Shown here: positions 1 through 9,097 of the stretch, in pieces
Numbering within the stretch: the stretch's first letter is position 1
Layout: every line of letters starts with the position of its first letter
Assembly (NCBI GenBank): GCA_964393335.1
Contig: CAYMTN010000031.1
Coordinates: 1 to 34,480, forward strand
Direction of reading: 5' to 3'
Origin: CAYMTN01 sp964393335
Lineage (GTDB): Bacteria; Chloroflexota; Anaerolineae; Aggregatilineales; Aggregatilineaceae
Length of the DNA stretch: 34,480 bases
Translations under genes and position numbers: made by a program
The notes under the pieces: generated by a model
The model's database searches: none
Told to the model about the DNA's origin: nothing
Seen by the model: only the letters and a program-made list of their open reading frames with translations

Positions 1-1332
<1,332 letters not shown>

Positions 1333-1352
1333 TCGGCGCTGATACCTGGTAG

Positions 1353-3119
1353 ATGGACCGGATGACCGAGCAGGGGGCCAACTCAGGACGTTTCCCCGAA
1401 ACGAGCGGGAACGTCGTGCAGCCGGATACAGTTGACGTGAGCGCAGCCGAGTTGCGGGCCGCGCTTAATGGGATCGTGCGTGATTCGCTGCGACCTGCGG
1501 CGCTGGGCATCAGCCTGATCTACGTGGTGCTGGCGCTCAGCTACTATCTCCGCTTTTCAAGCAGCGTGGCCCTTCCGCTGGTGATTTTGGCCGCCGGAAT
1601 GGTTGTCACGCTGCTGGTCGTATATCTTGCGCTCGGACGGTGGCAGATTCCGCTCCGGTGGGCGAACCCGGCGGCTGCCGGAATTGCCGGGCTGGTGTTG
1701 GTCAACACGGTGGCGCAGCACGCCTACGCCCGGCCCCAATATTACAGCAATTATTCGCTGTTGATCGTGGGGGTCGGGTTTTTGATCCTGGATGCGCGGT
1801 GGCTGGCCGCGATCCTGGTGGCGACGAATATCGGGTGGGCGACCACGATCCAGGCCGAGCACCTGGAATCCGGCGTTGTCGAGTTTTTGCTGCAAGTCGC
1901 CGGCGCGGTGGTGCTGGCCGTGCTGGTGCACAGCGTGCGGGTGCAAATGTTGCGCCGGATGGAGCGGCTGCGCCTGCAAGACGCGCAGCGCAGAACGTTG
2001 CTGGCCGAAGCGGTGCTGGTCGCACGCCAGAATGAAGAACGCTTCCGCAAGCTGTCGAACGCTACGTTTGAGGGCATCGTGGTCCACGACCGGGGTCGCG
2101 TGCTGGATTCCAACCAGACGCTGCTGGATATGTTCGGGTACACCTTCGAGGAGGTGGTCGGCAGGCAGGTGCTGGATTTTTTGAGTCCCGGCGCGCGCGA
2201 GCAGGCGCGGGCCAACATCCAGGCCGAAGTCGAAACCCCGTATGAAGCGGTGGGCGTGCGCCGGGATGGGTCGGAGTTCCCGATTGAGGTGTGCGGCAAG
2301 ATGATCACGCACGATGGGCGCGTGGCGCGTGTCGTGACCGTGCGTGACATCACCGAGCGCAAACGCGCCGAGGCCGAACGCGAGCGGTTGATCAAAGAAT
2401 TGGACGCGTTCGCGCGCACGGTCGCCCACGACCTGAAGAATCCGCTGAGCCTGGTGGTGGCCTATACCTACCTGCTGCTGGAAGACATCGCGACGGTGCC
2501 GCCTGCCGACGCGCGGAGTTATCTGAACGAAATCGCCAACGGCGCATTCAAGATGAATTCGATCATCGACGAACTGCTGCTGCTGGCGCAAATGCGGCAT
2601 GGTGACGTGAAATTGCACCGGCTCGACATGGCAGCGATTGTGCTGGAAGCCTGGCACGGCCTGGGCCTGCTGCGCAAAGAACGCGGCATCGACATCATCA
2701 CGCTGCCGGACGACTGGCCGCCCAGCCTGGGGTACGCGCCCTGGGTCGAGCAGGTGTGGATCAACTACCTCAGCAACGCGATCAAGTACGGTGGATCGTC
2801 GTCGCGCATCAGCGTCGGGGCCGACGCGCAGCAGAATGGCATGGTGCGCTACTGCGTGCGCGATCATGGCGACGGCCTGACGGCGGCGCAGCAAGCCCGC
2901 CTGTTCGCGCCGTTCACACAGTTGGAACACAGCCGGACCGGGGGGCACGGGTTGGGGCTGTCCATCGTGCGGCGTATCGTCGAGCGGTTGGGCGGGCAGG
3001 TGGGCGTCGATTGTGCCGATGGCGAAGGCTGCGAGTTCTGGTTTACGCTGCCGGGCTGCGGTTCTTCCGACGGACTGCCGGTCGAGCCGCGCGAGGACCG
3101 GTCGCGCCAGCCGGAATGA
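1353..3119 (+). CDS. Membrane PAS-domain sensor histidine kinase
   Basis: The protein has 588 residues. An N-terminal region (about 48-195) contains five or six hydrophobic helices and lacks a large extracellular loop, so it probably senses within or at the membrane. A PAS domain follows at about 229-330 and ends in the typical VRDITERKRAE. The HisKA H-box is VAHDLKNPLS with phospho-acceptor His359. The ATPase domain has the N-box NYLSNAIKYGG (Asn475), a G1 box DHGDGL and a G2 box GHGLGLSIV. All residues expected for autophosphorylation are present. No response regulator lies next to it. The downstream kinase at 3574 has the same architecture and very similar kinase core motifs, suggesting tandem duplication. 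No strong ribosome-binding site precedes the ATG; an in-frame ATG lies 9 bp further in. Confidence 0.9.
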   Translation: MDRMTEQGANSGRFPETSGNVVQPDTVDVSAAELRAALNGIVRDSLRPAALGISLIYVVLALSYYLRFSSSVALPLVILAAGMVVTLLVVYLALGRWQIPLRWANPAAAGIAGLVLVNTVAQHAYARPQYYSNYSLLIVGVGFLILDARWLAAILVATNIGWATTIQAEHLESGVVEFLLQVAGAVVLAVLVHSVRVQMLRRMERLRLQDAQRRTLLAEAVLVARQNEERFRKLSNATFEGIVVHDRGRVLDSNQTLLDMFGYTFEEVVGRQVLDFLSPGAREQARANIQAEVETPYEAVGVRRDGSEFPIEVCGKMITHDGRVARVVTVRDITERKRAEAERERLIKELDAFARTVAHDLKNPLSLVVAYTYLLLEDIATVPPADARSYLNEIANGAFKMNSIIDELLLLAQMRHGDVKLHRLDMAAIVLEAWHGLGLLRKERGIDIITLPDDWPPSLGYAPWVEQVWINYLSNAIKYGGSSSRISVGADAQQNGMVRYCVRDHGDGLTAAQQARLFAPFTQLEHSRTGGHGLGLSIVRRIVERLGGQVGVDCADGEGCEFWFTLPGCGSSDGLPVEPREDRSRQPE

Positions 3120-3226
3120 GCCGGGTATGGGTGAATGTGGCTTCCGCACGCCTTGAACGCTCTGCGGCGAGCACTGGCGTGGCCCGGCCCTGATGGAGGA
3201 AACAAAACGAAGTCGCACGATAGAGG

Positions 3227-3302
3227 GTGGTCGTTGGTTTTTGGCGATCAGGTGTTGGTCGAACCGGTGTGAGTACACGCTTTCACCAACAACCGACAAC
3301 CA
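3227..3302. repeat. Imperfect inverted repeat next to a 92-bp palindromic element
   Basis: A GGTGGTCGTTGGTTT-like arm near 3227 is answered by CACCAACAACCGACAACC ending at 3301, with about 14 of 18 positions complementary. The repeat sits directly against the left end of the palindromic element at 3303. The intergenic gap 3120-3573 otherwise holds the element, a candidate promoter and no convincing gene. Confidence 0.35.
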
Positions 3303-3394
3303 ATGGAGAACCAAAATAGAATCCAGATGGTTGATTTTGTAGGGGCGCTGCTTGCTGCGCCCTGGACCATCCGGATTTGCTTCAATTCCTCCAT
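3303..3394. repeat. 92-bp palindromic dispersed element, copy 1
   Basis: The element begins ATGGAG and ends CTCCAT. Its two 26-bp ends form an imperfect inverted repeat (17 of 26 positions). Inside are a second arm pair GATGGT/ACCATC and a central GGGCGC/GCGCCC hairpin, so the whole element can fold back on itself. A same-length copy lies at 8972-9063 with 6 differences. The direct repeat ACAACC occurs at 3296-3301 and 3396-3401, one base outside each end, which may be a target duplication. It encodes nothing obvious. It resembles a MITE or REP-type element, but no transposase is visible. Confidence 0.75.
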
Positions 3395-3488
3395 AACAAC
3401 CCCTTTTGCCAGGATGCGAGTGCTAGATGATGTGTCCATAACGGCTCCTTCATGAGTTGAAATATTCCTGAAAAACCCTTCAGAGGCA

Positions 3489-3517
3489 GTGACTTTCTCG
3501 CGTGAACGGCGTATCAT
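3489..3517 (+). promoter_or_regulatory. Candidate sigma-70 promoter for the multi-PAS kinase
   Basis: GTGACT (4 of 6 matches to the -35 consensus) is followed after 17 bp by TATCAT (5 of 6 to the -10). The start codon lies 57 bp further on, with AGGA at 3562 as the likely ribosome-binding site. Confidence 0.45.
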
Positions 3518-3573
3518 TGTCCTAGTAAAACTGTGAAAATCGGGATCAGGTCTGATAGTCAGGATGCTGCTGT

Positions 3574-6500
3574 ATGGATGCCGTTCCTCGATATCCCAAC
3601 GGGCCAAAAACGCGGCCTGTGGATGCCGCTGATCCGGTGCTGCGCGAGGGGTTGGTCCGCATCACGCGGGATAGCCTGCGCCCCCTGGTATTAGGTCTGG
3701 CGGCACTGTTTGCGCTGTTTGCTGGCAGCCACCCTGTCATGCTGCCCTCGGACCAGGCGCTGCCGCTGTCGATGGCGGCGTCGCTGTCGGCGGGCGTATT
3801 CGTCGCGCTGTACATGCTGCTGAGGCACTGGCAGCTGCCGCTGGAAAAGACGAACGCGCTGCTGGCGGGCGTGGCGGTGCTGGTGCTGGCCAATCTGCTG
3901 CTGTACCTGTACGTGACGGACGATCCCACCCAGACGATCTATGTGATGTTGGCGCTGCCGGGTATGGCTTTTTTCCTGCTGGCGCGCCGTTGGCTGGCGG
4001 GTCTATTGGCCCTGACGTGGATCGGGTGGGTGGCGGTGATGTGGGGCGCGGTGGGGCCGGATGAGCGCGGCCATTTTGCCCTGGGGCTGCTGGCGGCGAC
4101 GTTGTTGGCCGTGATGGTGCACGTCGTCCGGCAGCGCACGCTGCTGCACCTGGAATCGCTGCGCGTGCAGGACGATCTGATCAAACGCGACCTCGGCACG
4201 GCGATCTGGCATGCCCAGCAGGAAGAAACACGCTTCCAACAGCTTGCCGGGGCGGCGTTCGAAGGCATCCTGTTTCACGATCAGGGACGCATCCTCGACG
4301 TGAATCCGGCGCTGGCGTTCATGTTTGGGTACGAACCTACCGAGATGATCGGCCACCCATTGACGGATTATGTCGCGCCCGAATCGCGCGCCCGGCTGCT
4401 GGACAAGATCGAGTCGGACGACGAGTCGATTTACGAGCTGAGGGCGATCAGGCGCGGCGGCGTGCCGTTTTCGGTTGAGGTGCGCGGAAAAAGCGTGCCG
4501 TACCAGGGGCGCTTGGTGCGCGTGGCAGCCGTGCGCGATATCACCCTGCGCAAGCAGGCCGAGGACGCGCTGCTCCGGGCGAAAGAACGCGCCGAGCAGC
4601 TCTACCGCGTGGTGCCGAGCGCCGTTTTTACGGTCGACCGCGACGGGCTGATCAGCAGCCTGAATGATAAGGCCGCGCAAGTATTGGGATACGCGCCGGA
4701 CGAATTGATCGGGAAACCGTGCACCACGTTTGCGCTGCCGCCGTGCGGCGGCGACTGCGACCTGTTCGACGAGGGACCGGTCGTCAACCAGGAATGCAGC
4801 ATCCGCACCAAAACCGGCGAGATCCGCATGATCATCAAAAACGGCGAAGTGCTGCGCGACCGCGACGGAAACCCCACCGGCGGGATCGAAAGTTTCGAAG
4901 ACATCACCGAGCGGAAACGCGTCGAACACGAACTGCGCAAGCTCTCGCAGGCCGTCGAACAAGGCTCAAACGCCATCATGATCACGGACGCTGACGGCAT
5001 GATCGAGTACGTCAACCCGCACTTCACCGCGATCACCGGGTACACTGCCGCTGAAGTCGTTGGCCGGACGCCGAATATCCAGAAATCCGGCCAGACGCCG
5101 CGTGACCTGTATGACGAGTTATGGGAAACGATCGAGGCGGGCGGTGAGTGGCGCGGCGAAATCTTGAACAAGAAGAAAAACGGCGACTTGTACTGGGAGT
5201 TTTCATCGATCTCCCCAATCCGCGATGAGGATGGGCGCATCACGCATTTTCTGGCGGTGAAAGAGGACATCACCGCACGCAAACAGGCCGAAACGGCGCT
5301 GCAAGAAAGCCTGTTCCGCACCCAGATTTTATACAATGCCAGCCACGCGCTGCTCGCGTTTAAGAGCCTGCCGGAACTGCTGCAAGCGGTGGTCGATAAC
5401 ATCGCCGCCGCGCTGTACGCGGACCGGGTTATCCTGGTGACGCTGGACCTCGAAGCGCAGCGTATCGTGCATTTTGTGAGGGGCGGGCCGGGTGTATCGC
5501 AGGTGATTGAGACGGCGTATGACGAACTGTGGGACGGGCTGACCGGCTGGGTGCTGCGCGAAAACCGCCCGGTGCTGTCCCCCAGGGATGAACCGGACCC
5601 GCGTGAAAGCGCGGACGTGCAGCAGCGCCGCCTCGAAACGAACTGCGGCGACATCATCGTCGTGCCGGTCCAGTTTTTGGACCGCGCGACGGTTGGCACC
5701 CTGACGGCGATCAATGCCCGCACCGGGCGCGACCTGACGCACCAGGATGTCGAATTGATGATGGCGCTGGCCAACCAGTCGATCATCGCCATCGAAAACG
5801 CGCGCCTGCTGGATTCGCTGCGCCAATCGGAGGAAAAGTTCTCGAAGGCATTCCGCGCCAGCCCGGACCCGGTGATGATCAGCACGCTTGACGACGGGCG
5901 TTTCGTGGACGCGAACGACGCGTTTACGCAGGTGTTGGGGTACAGCCGCGACGAAGTGATCGGGTATACGCTGGACGATCTGGAAATCTGGGGCCAGCCT
6001 GCCGAGCGCGAGCAGTTCGATGCGCTGGTGCGCGATTACGACATCGTGCGCAACTTCGAGATGCCGTTCCGCCGCAAATCGGGTGAGATCGGCTACGCGC
6101 TCATGTCGTCTGAAATCATCGAGTTGGACGGTACGCCGTGCGTGCTGACGATTGCCAAAGATATCACCGACCGCAAAAAAGCCGCCGCCGAGCGCGAGCA
6201 GCTTATCCTGGAGCTGGATGCTTTTGGGCGCACGGTGGCGCACGACCTCAAAGCGCCGCTCAGCCCGATTCTGGGTTATGCCGAGATGTTGATCGACGAC
6301 GGTGACCGGCTGACCCCGGAGGTCAAGGTAGACTTTCTGCGCGAGATTCAAGACAGTGGGCGGCGGATGGGCAACATCATCGACGAACTGTTGATGCTGG
6401 CACAGATGCGGCAGAGCGACGTGCAGCCCAAACCGCTGGACATGGGGCGCATCATCAACGAAGCGCAAAAACGGCTGGCGTACATGATCAAAGATTACCA

Positions 6501-6876
6501 GCCCGTGATCACGCAGCCGGAAAAATGGCCCCGGGCGATGGGGTACGCGTCGTGGATCGAAGAAGTGTGGGTGAACTACATCAGCAACGGCCTGAAATAC
6601 GGCGGGCAGCCGCCATGCCTGGAACTCGGCGCGGACGTGCAGCCGGACGGTTTCGTGTGTTACTGGGTGCGCGACAACGGGCCGGGCATCGCCCCCGACC
6701 AACAGGCGCGGTTGTTCACGCCGTTCACGCAGTTGGAGCAGGTCGCCGTGGAAGGGCACGGCCTGGGGCTGTCCATCGTGCAGCGTATCGTCGAAAAGCT
6801 AGACGGTCAGGTCGGCGTCGAGAGCGAGGTCGGGCAGGGCAGCATGTTCTATTTCACGCTCCCGGCGGTCCCCTGA
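3574..6876 (+). CDS. Large membrane multi-PAS/GAF sensor histidine kinase
   Basis: The protein has 1100 residues. A six-helix membrane region (about 32-195) is followed by PAS1 (about 215-330), PAS2 (335-455), PAS3 (458-575, typical MIEYVNPHFTAITGY), a GAF domain (about 585-742), PAS4 (752-869), HisKA with H-box VAHDLKAPLS (His890), and a HATPase with NYISNGLKYGG, DNGPGIAPDQ and GHGLGLSIV. PAS2 carries four cysteines (383, 391, 395, 408) in an arrangement unlike the other PAS domains, possibly a metal or redox site. The kinase core is closely similar to that of the preceding gene. There is no receiver domain or adjacent regulator, so the partner is encoded elsewhere. The ATG at 3574 is preceded by AGGA at a good distance. 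Confidence 0.92.
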   Translation: MDAVPRYPNGPKTRPVDAADPVLREGLVRITRDSLRPLVLGLAALFALFAGSHPVMLPSDQALPLSMAASLSAGVFVALYMLLRHWQLPLEKTNALLAGVAVLVLANLLLYLYVTDDPTQTIYVMLALPGMAFFLLARRWLAGLLALTWIGWVAVMWGAVGPDERGHFALGLLAATLLAVMVHVVRQRTLLHLESLRVQDDLIKRDLGTAIWHAQQEETRFQQLAGAAFEGILFHDQGRILDVNPALAFMFGYEPTEMIGHPLTDYVAPESRARLLDKIESDDESIYELRAIRRGGVPFSVEVRGKSVPYQGRLVRVAAVRDITLRKQAEDALLRAKERAEQLYRVVPSAVFTVDRDGLISSLNDKAAQVLGYAPDELIGKPCTTFALPPCGGDCDLFDEGPVVNQECSIRTKTGEIRMIIKNGEVLRDRDGNPTGGIESFEDITERKRVEHELRKLSQAVEQGSNAIMITDADGMIEYVNPHFTAITGYTAAEVVGRTPNIQKSGQTPRDLYDELWETIEAGGEWRGEILNKKKNGDLYWEFSSISPIRDEDGRITHFLAVKEDITARKQAETALQESLFRTQILYNASHALLAFKSLPELLQAVVDNIAAALYADRVILVTLDLEAQRIVHFVRGGPGVSQVIETAYDELWDGLTGWVLRENRPVLSPRDEPDPRESADVQQRRLETNCGDIIVVPVQFLDRATVGTLTAINARTGRDLTHQDVELMMALANQSIIAIENARLLDSLRQSEEKFSKAFRASPDPVMISTLDDGRFVDANDAFTQVLGYSRDEVIGYTLDDLEIWGQPAEREQFDALVRDYDIVRNFEMPFRRKSGEIGYALMSSEIIELDGTPCVLTIAKDITDRKKAAAEREQLILELDAFGRTVAHDLKAPLSPILGYAEMLIDDGDRLTPEVKVDFLREIQDSGRRMGNIIDELLMLAQMRQSDVQPKPLDMGRIINEAQKRLAYMIKDYQPVITQPEKWPRAMGYASWIEEVWVNYISNGLKYGGQPPCLELGADVQPDGFVCYWVRDNGPGIAPDQQARLFTPFTQLEQVAVEGHGLGLSIVQRIVEKLDGQVGVESEVGQGSMFYFTLPAVP

Positions 6877-6910
6877 CGGCGACCCGTGCCCCTATCCGGC
6901 GCATGTACGG

Positions 6911-6916
6911 TATAAT
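6911..6916 (+). promoter_or_regulatory. Consensus -10 element TATAAT
   Basis: A perfect TATAAT lies 36 bp upstream of the preferred ATG at 6953. No good -35 is seen at the expected distance, so this is a partial promoter call. Confidence 0.45.
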
Positions 6917-6952
6917 CCCCCTGCGACGAGGCGTAGGGGAGTGCCACAGCGT

Positions 6953-8035
6953 ATGCTGAAAATTGCGGTTTTCGGTTTTTACAGCCCGGACCCGGCGTGG
7001 CGCGGGGGAGCGCCTGCGCCGTCGTCCGGCGGCGACGTGCCCGTGTCGCCGGTGGATACGCGCGCGTTCATGCATGCCGTGTGGGAGATGGAGCCGCCTG
7101 AGTCGCGCATCGGCACCGCGCCGGATGTGGGTTTTGTCCGGCTGACCACCGTCACGCGGCAGCCGGTGTACGTGCAGGCGCTCGATAACAACATGGCGCA
7201 CGGCGCGAGCCTGTTGCAGTGTGACGGGTATATCGCCATCATCGACGCCGTGAAGATTCTGGCTCCGCGCGCGATTCAAAGTGCGCTGCGCCGCCTGACC
7301 GAGCTGCAACCTGCCGCTGACCTGATCATCGCCGCCGGGCGGCAGAACGAGCCGGACGCGCTCTCGTCCGACGAGATTCGCGCGATCCTGGGCCTGAATC
7401 CCGACCTGCTGGTGATGCCCTATGTCCCGTCCGAACCCAAAACCGTCCAGCGCCTGATGCGGCGCATGGTGCGTTACATCGACAACCCGGACCGCGTGCC
7501 GCCGCCGGTGTTTGCCGGTGATCGGCCATGCCACCCGGTGCTCGCGCCGGCCCGTGAGGCCGAGGCGCAGGAGCGCGCACGGGAACGCGCACGGGAACAC
7601 CCGCCCCAACCGGCCCCGCACATTCACGGGCTGGACCACGTCGCCGTCACGGTCACCGACCTGGACCGCGCGCTGGCCTTTTACCAGGGCGTGATGGGCT
7701 TCCGGCTGCTGGGACACATTGATTTTCCCAACGATTCGCGCGGGCGCACGCTGACGCACCTGGATACCGGGCGCGGCGTGCTGGAACTGGTCAGTTTTGC
7801 GAGCGACCCGGCGGGAGCCGCTCCGGCGGTGGAAGATACGCGGGCCGGGATGCAGCATCTGGCGCTGCGCGTGACCGGGCTGGACGCCATCGCCGCGCGG
7901 CTGAAAGAAGCGGGCGTCACCTTCACGCGGGAGCCGGTCACCACCGCGAACGGGGCGCGGGTCGCGTTTTTCCGCGATCCGGACGGCATGTTGATCGAGC
8001 TGATCGAAGGCGATCTCATTTTTTCGCGGCGCTAG
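6953..8035 (+). CDS. Degenerate small-GTPase-like domain fused to a VOC/glyoxalase domain
   Basis: The protein has 360 residues in two parts. The C-terminal part (about 223-355) is a clear VOC domain with the four positions that usually bind metal: His in LDHVAVTV, Glu in VLELVSF, His in MQHLALRV and Glu in MLIELIEGD. The N-terminal part (1-180) reads like the MglA/COG2229-type GTPase fold that is common in Chloroflexota. CDGYIAIIDA and AAGRQNEPDALSSDEIR (from Ala127) match the positions of the beta-strand and the NKxD motif region of that family. However, the P-loop is replaced by GFYSPDPAW, the DxxG region is lost and NKxD reads GRQN, so nucleotide binding is doubtful. A charged Glu/Arg-rich linker (about 190-222) joins the parts. 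ATG 6953 is preferred over the in-frame GTG at 6941 because AGGGGAG lies 11 bp before it. The VOC substrate is unknown. Confidence 0.75.
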   Translation: MLKIAVFGFYSPDPAWRGGAPAPSSGGDVPVSPVDTRAFMHAVWEMEPPESRIGTAPDVGFVRLTTVTRQPVYVQALDNNMAHGASLLQCDGYIAIIDAVKILAPRAIQSALRRLTELQPAADLIIAAGRQNEPDALSSDEIRAILGLNPDLLVMPYVPSEPKTVQRLMRRMVRYIDNPDRVPPPVFAGDRPCHPVLAPAREAEAQERARERAREHPPQPAPHIHGLDHVAVTVTDLDRALAFYQGVMGFRLLGHIDFPNDSRGRTLTHLDTGRGVLELVSFASDPAGAAPAVEDTRAGMQHLALRVTGLDAIAARLKEAGVTFTREPVTTANGARVAFFRDPDGMLIELIEGDLIFSRR

Positions 8036-8084
8036 GGTATGTTCTGGGCCGCATGGCACGCGCAGACAAGGACAACCGGCTTTC

Positions 8085-8918
8085 ATGAGCACACCATCAT
8101 CCCGCGCCAACGGGCGCATTCCGCATGATTATCACATGCACAGCAACGCGAGCTGTGATTCCCAGGCGACGATGGCGCAGATGTGCCAGAGCGCGCTGGA
8201 CAAAGGCATTTATGAGATCGCGTTTACCGAGCATTTTGATCCCAAGCCGGACGATCCGTGCTTCGATTTTTACGACCCGGCGGCGTACTTCGACAACCTG
8301 GAAGCCGCGCGCCGGATGTTCGAGCCGTTGGGCCTGACGATCCGTGCCGGGGTCGAGTTGGGCGAGTACCACCTGTTTCACGCGCAGCACGATCCTGTGC
8401 TGGCGGCCTATCCCTATGACGTGGCGCTCGGCAGCCTGCACTGGATCGGGGATACGATGGTCTTTGACGAGGCGTTATTCCGCGGGCACGCGCCGCGCGA
8501 CATCTACGCGGCGTACTTCACTGAACTGGCGGCGCTGGCCCGTTTTGGCGGCTTTGACGTGCTCTCGCACCCGGACGTATTCAAGCGCGCAGCGTTCGAG
8601 GTATACGGCCAGTTCGAGATCGCCGAGTGGGAAGACATGGTCCGCCCGGTGTGGCAGGCGTGTATTGACAACGGGATCGGGATTGAGATCAACACCGCCG
8701 GGCTGCGGCTGGCCGTGAACGAGGCGCATCCCGGCCCCGCGTCGCTGCGCTGGTACCGCGAGATGGGCGGCGAACTGCTGACCATCGGCAGTGACGGTCA
8801 CCGCCCGGAGCACGTCGGCTACCGGCTCGATACCGCGCTGGCGATGGCGCGCGCGGCAGGCTTCACGCGTCTGTGCTGCTACGAGCGGCGGCAGGTCGCG
8901 GGCTGGATCGAGATTTGA
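8085..8918 (+). CDS. PHP-family phosphoesterase, histidinol-phosphatase (HisJ/HisK) type
   Basis: The 277-residue protein has the complete PHP metal-site pattern: HxH in DYHMHSN (His17, His19), FTEHFD, GVELGEYH, ALGSLHWI, VLSHPDVFKR and GSDGHRPEHVG. Length and motif order fit the histidinol-phosphate phosphatase branch, which hydrolyses L-histidinol phosphate in histidine synthesis. No other his gene is present, and the branch contains enzymes with other phosphate monoesters as substrates, so the family is firmer than the substrate. The start is the ATG at 8085 with AAGGA about 12 bp upstream. It lies 49 bp after the GTPase-like/VOC gene on the same strand, possibly co-transcribed. Confidence 0.88.
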   Translation: MSTPSSRANGRIPHDYHMHSNASCDSQATMAQMCQSALDKGIYEIAFTEHFDPKPDDPCFDFYDPAAYFDNLEAARRMFEPLGLTIRAGVELGEYHLFHAQHDPVLAAYPYDVALGSLHWIGDTMVFDEALFRGHAPRDIYAAYFTELAALARFGGFDVLSHPDVFKRAAFEVYGQFEIAEWEDMVRPVWQACIDNGIGIEINTAGLRLAVNEAHPGPASLRWYREMGGELLTIGSDGHRPEHVGYRLDTALAMARAAGFTRLCCYERRQVAGWIEI

Positions 8919-8971
8919 CATACTGAACACGCCTTACCAGATCGACGCGGGCGACCATCGACTATCCGCTT

Positions 8972-9063
8972 ATGGAGGGCCAAAATAGAATCCAGATGAT
9001 TGATTTTGTAGGGGCGCTGCTTGCTGCGCCCTGGACCATCAGGATTTGTTTCAGTTCCTCCAT
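8972..9063. repeat. 92-bp palindromic dispersed element, copy 2
   Basis: This has the same length as the copy at 3303-3394, with 6 substitutions. It keeps the ATGGAG/CTCCAT ends and the central GGGCGC/GCGCCC hairpin. It lies in the gap between the PHP and dienelactone-hydrolase-like genes, just upstream of the latter's ribosome-binding site, so it is probably transcribed into that gene's leader. No flanking direct repeat is obvious here. Confidence 0.75.
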
Positions 9064-9097
9064 TAGAAACCAGCCAGCCTAACCGGGAGGAGTCACG

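Noticed and set aside
1557..3314. A 585-codon open frame on the minus strand opposite the first kinase
   Set aside because: It lies wholly across a kinase gene with clear motifs, has His/Gln/Arg-rich shadow composition, and has no ribosome-binding site. High GC at third positions explains it.
5329..6759. A 476-codon open frame on the minus strand opposite the large kinase
   Set aside because: It is antisense to the GAF, PAS4 and kinase domains and shows no protein-like motif.
6941..6952. GTG at 6941 as start of the GTPase-like/VOC gene
   Set aside because: It overlaps the only good ribosome-binding sequence, which is correctly spaced for the ATG at 6953.
8085..8918. Histidine biosynthesis locus, together with the HisN-like gene at 23005
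   Set aside because: The two phosphatases are 14 kb apart on opposite strands and no other his gene is present.
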